Source: Arachnopeziza araneosa (taxonomy: Eukaryota; Ascomycota; Leotiomycetes; Helotiales; Arachnopezizaceae). Taken from it: a stretch of DNA of 64,000 bases. Positions 1 through 12,900 of this stretch are shown here, in pieces. The notes beneath the pieces were generated by a model. That model worked only from the letters and a program-made list of their open reading frames with translations, was not told the origin of the DNA and ran no database searches. The DNA lies in the NCBI GenBank assembly GCA_003988855.1, contig QYAI01000039.1:1-64000 (forward strand), in the 5' to 3' direction. The translations under genes were made by a program, and so were the position numbers. The first letter of the stretch is position 1, and each line of letters begins with the position of its first letter.

Positions 1-1865
1 AAGTGCTAGCTGCTAGTTTTTCGAGCTATTACTGTTCGAACTATTTTTTACATACGCAAAGCGCTTTGCTTGCTTCTTAGATTTATCTAGCTGCATTATT
101 GTTTTCGCAAAAGAAACTATTATAACTGTGCATTTAATTTTACAGTTAGAAAAACTGCTAAATATACTATTAATTAACTTATTAACTTAGTACGCAAGAG
201 CTATCTTAGTTAATACAATAAATAGCTGCTTAAGCAGCATCTTTAGAGCGTTTTTTACTAGAAAAAAAGCTTAATTAAAAAAAACTTTCGAAGTAATCTC
301 GACAGTAATAATTGCTACTTCTTTAAATAAAAAAGTATTACTTGTAGCAGTAAAAAGCTAAAGTGCAAGTACAAGTTTAATAAAACACTTAAGATTTTTA
401 GCTACTTTAGTTAGTATAATATTGCACTTAGCGCTAGTATTAAGCAGTTTTTTCTAATGTATATAAGCTTTATTTTCTTTTAGCAAAACAGTTAAGCGTA
501 AAAACTTGACAACTTTCTTAAATAAAACAAGCTTCGCGTACGTTATCGAATTACTTTTAATTGTTTTAAGTTCTCGTGCTACTACTCGTGATTTCTTAAG
601 AAAACGCTTTATACTAGCTAAAAGTTCTAGAATAAGCATTAACATCTCTTGCATATTCTAAGCAATTTTAAGCTTTATTTTAACAATTGTAAAGTAGTAA
701 GCGTTATTCTTTTTAAACTAGTTACGAACTGCCTAAGCTAAGTTCGGAACTTTTATAATATCTATAATTAATTTTATACTTTTCTGTAACTTTAGCAATA
801 AAGCAAAAAGCTTGCGAAGTTTTTGCTTGTCGATAACTTCTTTAATTTTCTTATAATCTAAAGTCTAAGATACTTGATAATAATGCTTAACTTTCTTATT
901 AACGTTCTTATCTATCTACGCGTTTTTTTTATTATTCAAACTACTAACTTTTAGCAGCTTGTCTTGCTAAACTTTTTTCTTACGAAAAACTTCTTCTTGC
1001 TTAAATTTAAAAGTTTTTTGTGCTTTCGTGTTAGAAGCGTTTACATAAATTCTCGTAAATAATCTATTACTTTTTCTTACTACAAGTTTCTTATCGAATT
1101 TATCTAGTCTTTTCGTTCTTGCAGCACTAACTTCGAGTAAGTAAGCACTTACTTTTAGACAAGTAATTAAAGCGTTAACTAATTGTACAAAGCTTTTGCT
1201 TTCTTAACTTCGTACTTAATCTGCTACTTTCTTATTTTCTTTTTAACAAGCGCGGTTCTCTAATCTTCTGTCTATGTTAAAGTCTTAAGACTTACTAGAC
1301 AAGTGCTTTCGAATAAACTAAACTTAAGCAGTATTCTTTGAAAAGTAAACTTTTCTTAATTGCGCAGTAAGATCTTAAGAACTTTAGAAGTATCGACTAT
1401 TAATATAATAAATGCAATTTTAAGCTATGCACTTATCTAAAAGAAAACAACTTCGTAAGTAAAAATAAGTAAGATTTAGAATAAAAGCTTTATTCTAGTT
1501 ACAATTAAAGCAAGCGTAGCATCTTCTTAGTGCTTTATATTCTTTGCTCTTGTATGCAGCGTTCGTATATACTTTAGCAAGTTTAATCTAAGCTATGTTT
1601 TCTTAAGCTGTTGTTGTCGCTAGCTAATTTTGTTAGTATGTAAAATTGCTTTTTAGCTATAATCTACTTATTTCTCGATTTTTCTGTCTATTTTTATAAT
1701 AAAAGTTTTAATGCTAATTAAACGCAAGTAAGCTCTAGAGCTAGCGTAACATACTCTTAACTGCTTTTGCGTTTATAGCTTTTATCTAATCTTAAGTTAC
1801 GACATTTAAAGACAACTTCTTAAGCTTTTTTGTCAAGCAATCAAAATTTGTTTTTTTTTTTTTCG

Positions 1866-3300
1866 AGAAAAATTTCTCTAAAACTGCACGCTTAGCTGCG
1901 AGCTTCTTAGTCTTCGTTCTAACTACTAGTTTATTAAAAAAGTCTACAGCTACATTATTTTTCTTATTTAAAATCTTTATTAGTGCATTATTAACACGAT
2001 TTCTGTATAACTAAGCATTTTCTAGATTAATTTTGCAGTTGTACTAAGTTTATTTCTCTTTACTTGTTGCTGCTTTTTCTGCTACTTTCTTAACTTTCTT
2101 ATACATTTTAGCATTTGCTTTGCTAAGATCGTACGAAGTCTTAGTTATAATCTGTCGCTGCACTAAGCTTAGCAACTTTTTAATAAACAGTTTACATCTT
2201 TCTTCGTTGCTAATTTTTTTATTTTTAACAAGCTTTTAAGATGTGTAGTAAAAAAAGCTAATGTATTGCTTTATAGAAATCTTGCTAACTTTTATGCGAT
2301 TAACTAAACTTTCAAGAAACGTTACACTATTCTTAAAAGCTTTCTAATCTTGCTTTTAGTATAGCTTTTTTAGTTTTTTATAAAACAAAGCTTCGTCGTA
2401 TTTATCTAGAGTGTATGTTAGCAGCGTCTTAACTTCGTTACGAATTAGTAGTACTATGTAAAGTACGATTTGCTTTTTCTTAGTCTTAAGAGCAACATTA
2501 TAGTCTTCGCACATTATATTATACTTCTTTAAGAATAAAGTAATGTTACGTCTAGCGAACTATAAAGTTCTACTTGTTTTAAAAAGCAAAGCTTTTGCTT
2601 TCTAAGCAGCTACTAATTTTTTAAACTAATTTATAATTGCAGCTGTAGTTGCTGCCTAAGCACTAGCATCTGTACTTCCTGAACAGTTCGCTATTTCTTT
2701 AGCGTATAAAAAAAGTGTAGTAAAAGTAATTACTGTCGAACTTAGTTAAGGTATTCTTAAGTTTCTTTAGTTTGATGTATCTAGTCTTTCTAGCAAGAAC
2801 GAAGATAATAAGCTGCTTTTTAAGTAAGTCGAACTTATACTTTTCTTTCGAGCTTTTCTAGTTCTTTTCTTGTCTTTTTGTTTTTCTAATAATACTAATA
2901 ATACTTCTGAAACTTCTAAGCCTTAATTTTCTAAACTTGTCGCTACATCTTTTTTCTCTAAAACTTCTTTTTCTTCTTTTCTTATTTCTGTTTCTTTTCT
3001 TTATTGCTTCTTAGATAAGAAAAAAACTGCTTGAACCGCGTCAAGCATTATTTCTACTAATCTTCCTAGTACAGTAAAAATCAGCAAACAGCTTATCAGA
3101 GCAACTTTGTTTCTAATAACTTTAATCTTGTTTTATTCTAACAAGGCATTCTTCGGCTTTACTTCTTGTTCTCGAACTTTCATTCTTATTCTCGGCAATT
3201 AAACATCAGACGCTTTAAACTGCAATTTCTGACTTGTGTTCGCCTTTATTCTTAACGTTCTAGCCGTTACTTTTTTTTTTCTAACAATTGCTGTTCGAAC
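1866..3300 (-). pseudogene. RIP-degraded retrotransposon gag relic
   Basis: Read on the minus strand from 3300 down to about 1866, a single frame of roughly 478 codons is interrupted only by stop codons. Around 2560-2160 it reads like the capsid part of a Ty3/Gypsy-type Gag. A start such as FARRNITLFLKKY is followed by an acidic/aromatic CEDYN segment, then helices rich in Lys, Tyr and Leu, and an ERCKLFIKKL segment. The Lys/Asn/Ile bias is what RIP does to codons. Downstream on the minus strand (below 1860) the frame is Lys-rich and I could not find reverse transcriptase motifs, so the pol part is either too decayed or outside the window. The match to Gag is by pattern only. Confidence 0.5.
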
Positions 3301-3831
3301 TATGCTTAATTAGCGTTTCTAGGTAAACTTGTTCTTGTTTAATAGCTAAATCGTCTAAATAGTATTGTTTGCTTCTAAAGAAAGAACTTATCTAAATTAA
3401 CTGCGTTTCTTTCTGCGTAGGTTACTAATGTACGAAAAGCAGAAAAGCAGCTAATAAAACAAGAGTCTTGTTAGCTTTTAGCTAGCTCTCGATAGTATAT
3501 TTTAGAAGAATCAACTAGAGCAAAAAGCTTAGAACAAGAACAATGTATGCGCGTAAAGAGCTTAGAAACTAGTGCAAACAACAAATAAGAAACAAGCAGA
3601 TAAATTAATGTATTAGTGCAAAAAAAATATTAATAAAATCCGTATAATCAATGCTCTATCTGTACTTAAACTAAATCTATTCGTAAAATTAATCGCATGA
3701 ATAAACCTAACTAACTATCTTCTCTCTTATCTGTGTCGTCTGATCGTCTTCTCTCATGTAGATGCTCTGTAGAACCTCCTTTATAGAGAGTCCTACGCAC
3801 GTGCTTCTGCTAGCGAAATGACGGAAAAATG

Positions 3832-5301
3832 TCATGCACCCTGGAACTTCACTACACTAGTCTTAACCTTCTTTTGTTTTCTTGATCTAGCCTTCTCTAA
3901 TTAGACTTCTAAAGACTGTATTCGATAGCTATAATCTGCTAGAACACTTTCTTGCTCTTCAAATCTTTTAATAATCTTTCGAAATAAAAGTCTTTGCGTA
4001 AAAGAATCGTCGTCTTTAAGTGTTTAAAACCTAGCTACTTAAGCTTTAATTTCGGTCGATTTTCGAGGTGTAGAGAAAAACTCTTAATAATAATCAATTA
4101 CTAAACATGTATTAAAGCTCTGCGTAGCTAGTAAAGTGTCGTTCTTTGAATTGCTATTCTCTAGAAGTAAAGAGCTAAGAAGAAGTTTTGCTATCGATTT
4201 CGGCTATAAACTACTTGCTTTTTACTTAGACTTGATTATGTTAGCAGATAAAGCTTCTTTTCTAGCTTTAGAATAGCAAGCAAGAAAGTTCTGCTTTTTA
4301 ATTAAGCTAGAATTAGTTAAGAAAGCTAAATAACTTACAGCCGTTCGGTAGTAAGTTTTAAAAGACGAAAACACAGATAAATTTAAAGGTTGCAAGACAT
4401 GCGATGTATGCGAAAGTAAAAAAAGCAAGTGTACATTATACTAGTAACACAATTACATAAATTTAGTTGTTTTATAACTGCTGTAGCTGTCTAGAATAAG
4501 TAACCTAAGCTTAGAAGTATAAGTCTAAGAAAAAAACACTTTTTCTAGCTATTCTACAGCTGTAAAGTCTAAAGTTTATGCATTATTAGTAGCTGTAAAT
4601 TGCTAGCTTTTATAAAAACTCAGATCTTGTAGAAACTATTGCTGTTAAACTAATTTTTTTTTGAAAATTACAAGAAAAAGAAGAGCTTTACTAGTAGCTA
4701 ATATACATTTAATAAATAAAGTTTAAGTACGAGAACTAAGTTGCTTCTTTTGAATAAAACGCCTTTCAGAGTTTTTTACGACTAAGCTATTTGCTTTATA
4801 ACCTTCTATAATACTAGATTCGTCTATATTATATTAATTTTCAGGCTTGATAGCAGCAATAGCTAGAATAGTAAGTCGTTAAAACTAAGACTTAATTACA
4901 GCAGTTGTAGCACTATTAACACGTACGAAGTCGATATTCTGACTTTTTTTTGTCTGTAGAATAGGATTACGTCGTAGAAAGCCTTTTATCTAACGTTTTT
5001 CTACTTCTTTATTATCTTCTTTAATTGCTAGAAGTCAGCTAGCGAATTGCTAAATCTAGCTATAACTTAGAGAAACACCTAGAGATTCTTAAGCTAGAAC
5101 TCAAGTAGATAAGTGTTTCTCTTGTATCTTTGATATCTTTTGCTGACTTTCAGCTGCAAGAGTATAGTTCTTACTTCTATATTTGCGATTTTGGAGTGTG
5201 CTAAGAAGAACACCTTACTCTCGACTAGCTTGCCTTAAAGACTTTCTATTTCTAGCATTACGAAGAGCCGCAAGTAAATCATGTTTAGTATATTGACGCA
5301 T
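3832..5301 (-). pseudogene. RIP-degraded pogo/Fot1-type DDE transposase
   Basis: The minus strand carries one uninterrupted frame (no indels) of about 490 codons, with stops only where Gln or Trp would be. In order it shows: an N-terminal helix-turn-helix starting MRQYTKHDLLAALRNAR; a CENP-B-type HTH block (…RRNPILQTKK… then DFVRVNSATT); DDE-domain remnants including PENYYRADESS; an open 68-codon piece at 4222-4428 containing LLSHTSHVLQPLNLSVFS, the hallmark of the DDE_1/pogo catalytic core; and a coiled C-terminal tail (RIQSLEVQLEKARSRKQ). The length fits the usual 500-550 aa of fungal pogo transposases. Candidate terminal inverted repeats near 3831 and 5387 share the core TGCACCC. The element is inactive. 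Confidence 0.8.
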
Positions 5302-5390
5302 AATTGCTTAAAGATAAGGAATTCTAAGTATAAAGTAAAAGGAATTAGAATTAGGTTATTTAGTGTTCGGAATGGGGGTGCACGGACTTA

Positions 5391-6242
5391 CTCAGCATAT
5401 TCAAATGTCGAAAAGCCAAGCGCCGCATAGACATGCCTATATCGCGTTTGCATAGCCTCACCTGCGTTGGAATATTGTGCCACTATTTGTGAGTCATCAA
5501 ATGCTGACATCAGGAAACAAAACATGACCCAGCACGCATAGGAACACATTGATTTAGGTGTCTCGCGTTTCGGTGGGAAAAAGGTAGCACAATTACCAGA
5601 TCAAAGCACGAAACACAAGTGTCTTCATAGGAGGCTGTGGATACTGGTTCATACAGGTAGATAGAGAAGTATGGTCATTTTATCGTGTGCAAGCTGTGAT
5701 GACTAACAATTGACCCCACTCTTAAAGTGCTACTTTGTAGCGAAGTGCAATGCTCAGTCGCTTTCTCAATGTCTAACAGAGCATATATCAATAATTAATG
5801 AGATACTTAAAGCGTTGGGTTGAGAATGTTCTATTGGGGAATTCGAGCACTCGGCTAGCTAAGGGATCGAATAATGTCTCCCGCCAAATCAACGAGAGAT
5901 GAGCTGTTTTGATTACAGGAGCGAGCGCTGCAATAGGTTTAGTGAGATATAGTGGTGCCACTATTTTGATTTGAAGCGGTTTTACCTGTAAGCTCGCTCC
6001 TTTTCAAACAGACAAACTTTTATGCAGCTCTGTAGTCTGGTAATCAGATCACGCCAGATCAGGAAAAGCCCCCCTGAGTTCCTCGCTAGACAAGCGACGC
6101 CCTTCCCGTCCCTTTATGGGCAAGCCACCCGAAAAATTCCTATTTGACTCATCACGCAATCTATACCTTTCTTTTCCTATAAGTATTTAAGAATTTGGCA
6201 TGTATACTCCTTCTCCTCTCTCAAAAATATCACCATCTCAAA
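5391..6242. other. Repeat-to-gene spacer
   Basis: This spacer has normal composition compared with the AT-rich block to its left. I see no coding frame or repeat I can name. A TATA-like run (cctataagtatttaag, 6174-6189) lies about 60 bases before the N-acetyltransferase start codon and is the likely core promoter of that gene. Confidence 0.5.
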
Positions 6243-7263
6243 ATGCCTATCCCATCCGCCTACACTCCCACTCAAGTGGCCGAGTATGAAGAACATGTTT
6301 CCCTCCCTCAGAAGTACCGTCTGGCTTCAAAGCCGATTCTTGATATCAACTACCTGACTGCTCTGCATGTCCATCAAATCTCATCAGTTCCCTATGAGAA
6401 CCTCCTTCTGCACTATTCTGCTCATCATTCCGTATCATTAGACCCACAAGTTCTGTTCAAGAAAATTGTGACCGATGCTAGAGGCAGAGGAGGATACTGC
6501 ATGGAAGACAGTATCTTCTTCAATCATATCCTGAGAGCGCTGGGGTGGACAGTGTATACAGCAGGTGTGAGGATCAGACCAAGAGTGGGGGGCGTTCCCG
6601 GCGGTGAATACATTGGCTGGTGTGTCATTGCTTCCATTTCTCCCCTAGAAATTTGATCTTTATAGCTAACAAAACAGGGTTCACATTGTCAACATCGTCA
6701 CCCTCCCTACTGGAGAAAAATACGTGCTGGACGTCGGATTCGGCGGCGACGGAGCCACAAGTCCCCTCCCCCTGGTCGAAAACCACATCACCACCAACCT
6801 CGGGACCCAAGAAAACCGACTCATCTTCTCGACCATCTCATCCCAGATTGATCAAACCAAAAAGCTCTGGGTTTATCAATACCGCAACTCTGTGGACCAG
6901 GAATGGAACTCCTTCTACGCCTTCCCCGAATTCGAGTTCCTGCCCCAGGATTTCGAGATCATGAATTACTTCACGAGCACCAGTCAAGGGGGGATGAATT
7001 TTCAATCTAGGACGGTTGTGATTGTGAGGTTTCTGAGGGGCAAGGTGGAGGGGGATGAAGATGGGGATGAGAGGATTATAGGGAAAGTTATGTTGGTCAA
7101 TGGGGTGGTGAAGAGGAATGACGGGGGCAAGACGAAACTTGTTTTGGAGTGCCAGAACGAGGAGGAGAGGGTAAGAGCTTTGAAGGAGCATTTCGCGATT
7201 ACTTTAACTGATGAGGAGATCGAAGGCGTAAAGGGTAGGAATGTGGAATTAGTGAGTTCTTGA
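6243..7263 (+). CDS. Arylamine N-acetyltransferase
   Basis: A cytosolic enzyme of the NAT family (PF00797) that transfers an acyl group from acyl-CoA to aromatic amines or hydrazines through a cysteine thioester. Exons are 6243-6619 and 6678-7263, giving 320 aa, close to the usual family length. The 58-nt intron is GTGTGT…CAG with a good branch site (tagctaac). The catalytic triad is visible: Cys86 in RGRGGYCMED, His128 right after the splice junction (WVHIVNIV), and Asp144 in VLDVGFGG. The start at 6243 was chosen over an in-frame ATG at 6195 because the NAT fold begins at once after it. It is convergent with the BVMO gene, with a 242-bp gap. Fungal NATs act in xenobiotic detoxification (for example of plant benzoxazolinones); the substrate here is unknown. 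Confidence 0.93.
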
Positions 7264-7505
7264 GATGCCTGTAGACTTTATAGAAGAGCTAGAATATACA
7301 AATATGGGGCTGAAAGGTTGATAGCTAGATTTAGAGTTGGTTAATTCATCTCTATTCAATACCTCTTTTCAAAAGATTATATTGTATCATTTGACTAGTC
7401 ATGAAATGATACTGGATCTCTCTAATTCTGTAACTTCAACGAGCAAAAGTTGCATGGATTTTTCTCATAGCATTGTTTACTGGAAGACCCATATGAAGTG
7501 ACATG

Positions 7506-9346
7506 CTATGCCTTCACAACTTCAAACCCAGTCCACCCATCCAAAGCCTCCCGACATTCGACCACATAATTCGGAATCCCGCCTGCGTAGTTTACCTGCT
7601 CGAATGCCTTCCCGGGCATACTTCCACCCATGTACGTCGACTTTGTGGTGGGGAACAAACTCGCATCGCTGAGCTCATTGATGCGTTTCTTCCACGTCTT
7701 GGTAGCCTCGGTTGTGGGGTTGATGTACTTGATGTTCTGGCGTTCCATCTTGCGGATGCAGTCGACAACCCACCGGCCCTGGACTTCAACTGTACTTGGG
7801 CCGTTGGACAGAAGTGTTGGGCCGTGTGGGCCGTAGAGATGGAACATGTTCGGGTACCCGGATACCGTCACGCCGAGATAGGTGTTCGCTGCTGCTTTCC
7901 ACTCGTCCTGGAGATTGGTGTCGTTGATGCTTCGGAGTCCCATGTGAGTCATGCCACCGGTTGTGATGTCCTGTCTTGAATGTTAGCTGCAGCGTATGAT
8001 TTGGGATAATTCGAGAGACTAACAAAACCCGTCGCTATGGCGATGACGTCGAATTCTTCGTGGCTACCGTCCTCGAGCCTGATGCCTGTTTCGGTGAACT
8101 CAGCAATGGGGTTGTTCTTGATGTCGATGATATCAACATTAGGCCTGTTGAATTGTTCGTAGTAATTCTGCTCCAGACATGGCCTCTTGACGCCGAAGAA
8201 GTGCGGCATCTTCAGTGGTGCCAAGATGTCCCGCTTCCTGGGGTCACCGATTCGATTCCTGACATGTTTGGCCCAGAAGTTGTATGCTTCCGTGTTGGCA
8301 TCAGCATTGATCAGCATGTCCTTGTAGTTACCAAGCCAGAAGCGGAATCCTCCATAATCCCACAACTTATGGTAAAATGCTTCTCGATCGGCTGGGGTAT
8401 CATCAAATGTATTCTTCTCATGCATAGTGTAGAGGAATCCACCAAAGCATTTTTCGCGGTATTCGTAAAGGCGGTAGTACCACTGTTTTCCGAGATTCTG
8501 TTCTTCTGGGGTTAACATGCGCTTCTGCATAGGAACCGCCAAATTGGGTGTTCGTTGGTACACTTTCATCTCGCCAACTTCGGGGCCCCATTCCTGGGCA
8601 ATTTGGACTCCAGAGGCACCTGTGCCAATCACTGCACATCGCTTTCCTTTAACGTTCACACCTTCTTCAGGCCAGAAAGAAGAGTGGTGGATGACTCCCT
8701 TGAAATCATCGAGACCTTTGAACGGTGGGATATAGCGTTTGGATGCCTAAAGATGTAAGTCCCAGTATAATATGGAAGTTGTGGTAATACGCACAAATCC
8801 AGCTGCGACAATGAAATACTTTGCCTTTGCCACACGTCCGTCTTCAGTGTTGACATGCCACTTCCCCTCAGAAGGTTTGAACTGCGCACCAGTCACAACT
8901 GTCTCGAACGAGCAGTCCTTCTTGATATTGAGAACCTTGTCGACATGGTCAAAGTAAGCCCGGAGCTCTTGATAATTCGGGTAGTTTGTAGTCCATGTCC
9001 AATCTTTGTAGACCTCTGGCCAAGAGAACTGATACTCAGGCACCTCAGAGTCAACTCGAGCTCCGGGATAGCGATTCCAGCGCCAAGTTCCCCCGAGATC
9101 GGTGCCGGCTTCATAAATGATAGCTCGAAGACCGTGCTCGCGGAGAGTTTTGAGACAGAAGACACCGCCTGAGGAATAATGTGAGTTCTTGGGAGTCATA
9201 GGAGTCTTGCTAAGTTAGTACATACCGAAACCTCCTCCTACAATAATAACATCAACGTCCAGATCATCCGCGTAGGGTCCGATATTGCTACGGCGGTGGG
9301 AGTATTGTGTCAGTTCAGTCTTCATTCTTGTATCAATGGATCCCAT
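7506..9346 (-). CDS. Baeyer-Villiger-type FAD monooxygenase
   Basis: A type I flavin monooxygenase that uses NADPH and O2 to insert oxygen next to a ketone, giving an ester or lactone. Exons (minus strand) are 9346-9226, 9168-8795, 8746-8024 and 7970-7506, giving 560 aa. Introns are GTATGT, GTGCGT and GTTAGT with CAG/TAG acceptors and consistent phases. Visible motifs are the FAD Rossmann VIIVGGGFGG (about 33-42, rebuilt across intron 1), GGTWRWNRYPGARVD typical of BVMOs, the family fingerprint FKGVIHHSSFWP (180-191, matching FxGxxxHxxxWP) and the NADPH Rossmann AVIGTGASGVQ (203-213). The start at 9346 has A at -3; an in-frame ATG at 9427 is possible. Upstream DNA carries CGG-N2-CCG sites shared with the neighbouring regulator's promoter, so control by that regulator is plausible. 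Confidence 0.93.
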
Positions 9347-9589
9347 ATTAGTAGATGATTGTTTGACCTGGTTGCCAAGAGAAGAAGGGATGTTTTGTTT
9401 TGTTGATTGAATTATGACAGAAAACATTGGTTGAGTATTTAGACACAAGGGCCTTCATTAATGAAGAAACTTATACCATACAAGATCTTTGTCATCAGGC
9501 ATAGAGATTCTTTTTTGAATCATTTCGATCCACTTTTAACCCTTGCTGTATACCCGCAGTATAACTTTACGGAGCCACAATTAGACATC

Positions 9590-9623
9590 CGGATCCGACT
9601 CTAACATATAAGGTTCGGAGCCG
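9590..9623. promoter_or_regulatory. CGG-N2-CCG sites upstream of the BVMO gene
   Basis: CGGATCCG (9590-9597) and CGGAGCCG (9616-9623) lie about 245-280 bp upstream of the BVMO start codon. Everted or inverted CGG triplets are the usual targets of Zn2Cys6 dimers. The second site is the reverse complement of CGGCTCCG, which occurs three more times in the regulator/esterase divergent promoter. Binding is inferred, not shown. Confidence 0.45.
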
Positions 9624-9988
9624 CCAGCAGTGAAACTGTCCCCGCTTCTCCGGAAGCAAATTAGAGCTGTATCTTGTCGGTCGTAAGGATATGAATGTGC
9701 CTCAGGTCCGTCTGCGGTGCCGCTAATCTTGTGAGAAGCGGAACCGATTCCTCTTGTGCAATCGTTATGGAGCAGGATCCTTGAAAGAAATCTGTGCATG
9801 ATAATAATTTGCTTACGACAGACCAAAAAATCATGCAAAAAGTGATCCAGATCAGGGATATGGATATTTCATTGGATATTGAAACCTCAACACTCCATGT
9901 CAACAGGGAAATGATTTCTCTCCGAGTTAAATTGTATTTACATACTCCAGCAATAAAATTTCATATACTACAAGCAGAAAGTGAGACG

Positions 9989-12900
9989 TCATATAAATGA
10001 CGCGAAATCATCGACACCCATCAAATCCACATGAAAATTCTGCATTGTGTCTTGCTCCAAAAATCTAAACTCAGCAACTCCATTAGTTGAAGCAAACCCG
10101 TCAGTCTCAGCTGATAGTCCAGAAAAAGAGAAATCACCATCCACTGAACATCCAGATTCAAGCCAATCCTCCGAAATATGGGACATTGCTACTGTAGCCA
10201 TCTTTTCTTTGGTGTTTTTCAAAGCTTCTGTCAAAACCTTGGCGGCGAGGAATGCCATATCAGACTTTCTGCCCAAGTACCACAGAGCTATGATACATGA
10301 TTCGCTATAGTCCAAGGCCTGATTGCAGGACTTCTCAGGGTCACTTCTATGCTTAAATACTGCTACATCCGCCAGCAGTAAAGATCCAGCTTTAGCAAAT
10401 ACACGAATCAAGACCTGAGTCCATGGCTCAGTAAGCAAAGCTCCCTGATTCACCGCAAAATGGAATTCGCGTGCATCAGGGAAAGATGCATCCTCCCTTG
10501 GAGAAGAACACTTTGCCAAGTCGGCGACAGCATGTGAGGTAGATCGGCGCAGGGTAGTGACCAAACCACATGATTCGCGCCAGCGACGATGAGATTCGAG
10601 TCCTAATTGGCCGTCTGTATCGATAATCTGGATGGTATCGGCGAGTAGAAGCACTGCAAGGTACCAATGTCCGGTGAGGCAGATATACCAAGACTGGATT
10701 CGAGCAGGGAGTTGGTCATGATGAGCGACGCAGTCGAGAATGAATGGCCCATAAAATGTATTCCAGTATTGATGTACCTTGAGAGCGTCTTTTATGGCCT
10801 CTTCTAGTTGTTCTCCGTAGAGATGTCGTACTATCATGGTTTGTATTCGTGTGACTTTGCGGAAGAGAAGGACTTTGATCGGAGCGGCATCAGCGAGTGC
10901 AGTTGCTGCAGACTGGTAGGAACATGGCCAGCGAATTGGTGGAGTTCTATTGCGAGAAGCTTGGTCTTGAAAGAAGAAGGAGCTCCACAGCTTTGAAGAA
11001 TTTGCTGATATCGAGCGATCTGGAATATGTTGATCCGTTGACGGAACTCGACCTTCTTCACGGGTAAGTCCGTATTGACGTGAGCAATTTGATTTGGGGG
11101 GAGTGAGTGAATGTTCAAGATGTATATCGCTATCTTCATCCGATACAACGAGTGGTCGCTTGTGTATTGCCGCTGAGAGGGTGTCAAACATAACGCCGAG
11201 CCAATAAAGCAGATCCACTGTTTTCCTATCTTCTTGAGTAAGCTGTGCAGATGTGGAGTGAGCACCTGTATTTATCCTTCCACTTTCATCCTTGGATGTC
11301 CATCGTTGTGCTTTTACTCCCTCTACTTTGCATCGGAGAGCATGCATGTGCCGAAGTCCTTGCTCTAGGAAAACAGGGGGCCCATCCTGATCAATAACAT
11401 CCTCGATCTTCTTAATGAGTTCGCTATATTCTTCTCGATCCATTGCATCCGACACGGAATCACCCTGTTCATTGCCTTCACTCTCTGGAGTCACGGTGGT
11501 ATGAAAATTTCGTGAAGATGTTTTCCTGGCGTTTGGTCGTGGGGAGGGAAAGTGTTGACTAATGTTCAGTGGTCTCTGAGTAAGAGCGAAAATGATATGA
11601 GCAAAAATGACCCGAAACGATTCTATATGAGTTGCATCTTGTATTGCACGCTTTGCTTGAGCCCAAATTGTTTCTTGAATGATTCTATCAAATTCTATTG
11701 CTGGAGGGATTAAGTTGTCCATATGCTGGCTACTTCGAAAGTTTCGTGCCTCATCGTCGGCGACATGGTTGGACTGTTCCCACGGAGCTTTGTTGGTATT
11801 CACAGGCTGGAACTTTGTTCGGCTCCGCTCGCTGGATTGAGACCATTGAGTTGCAAACGCCATGATTGCAAGGTTTAGTGCGTTGGATGCTGCCTTCTCT
11901 TCGAATCTGGTCAGCGGCCTGTCTTGAATGACAGCAAACTTCCGATCAAGATTGACGACCTGTCTGCATATTCTGTTGGACCAATCAGGACCCCATTCAC
12001 GGAACATCGATGGGTCGACTAAGCCACCTTCATTTGAGGTTATTGCTCGGCTGCCGTAAGGGCACGTCCTTTCTGTCAACCAGCATGATAGTGCATTCTC
12101 CATGCTATCATGGTATAATTTCATCAAATTCTCAGTCATGAGACTCTTGTTGGTGAAATTTGCCAGGTTTTCGGGTATTGAGAAAGGAGAGATATTGACT
12201 GGTGTCTCTATCAGCCGTTTGCTTTGTCTTGAGGCACCAGTTTGGTTTTTCCCAATACGAGAACTCCCAGAAGTAACGGAAGAAAAGCGTCCCGTTGAAT
12301 TACTATCCCTTTCTGAGGTTTTATCATAGAACGACTCAGTGTTGAAGGATTCCCTCCAGACGAAGTCTGAGAATGGCGGTTGTTGGTTAGTTCCTTCTCC
12401 ATAAGAATTTCTTCTCCGAGGTTGCAATATGCTGGAAAAAGCTTCAGGACTTTCAAATGCACTGTCCCTTTCCAAAACGTCATAAAAGTCTCCCTGAAGA
12501 GGAGAAAGCCTAGCCGCTTGTTCAAGACCGACGATAGAGGAGTATTCGCTCTGTCGACGACCGCCACAACGCACCCTTTTTGAAGATGAGGACGATGCGC
12601 AAAAAACTTGTGAGCGTTCTCGGGCACCATCTGATGGACGGCTGTTCAAACTCGAAATATCCGACTGAATTTCAGTTGCTCGCCGCTTCACGCGCTTGGA
12701 AGATGGTCTCGGTTCATTGTTCGTTCTTTGGATCCGATCTTTCTCTTGGGAGAAAAGCCATACGAAGGTACAATCTTTACCAGTCTTTGCGCAATTCGAG
12801 CATGGGCCAAGGGGAAACGTTCCTGGGTAGTGTGAGAAACTCCACAAGAGCAATTTGAAAATAAATTTAACACACCTCTTCCCCAACTATCTTCCACATT

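Larger units (their letters stand above)
1..5390. repeat. AT-rich, RIP-degraded transposon block
   Basis: This block is strikingly AT-rich, full of TAA/TAG/TTA, and has no long open frames, unlike the gene-rich DNA to its right. Conceptual reading of the minus strand recovers two long coding frames (gag-like and transposase-like). They are broken by stop codons at positions where Gln or Trp is expected, but not by frameshifts. Substitution-only decay of the CAG-to-TAG kind is the pattern expected of repeat-induced point mutation in ascomycetes. The composition returns to normal at about 5.39 kb. Two relics inside are listed separately. The rest (1-1865 and 3301-3830) is degraded repeat I cannot assign, and it could include pol and LTR sequence. 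Confidence 0.85.
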
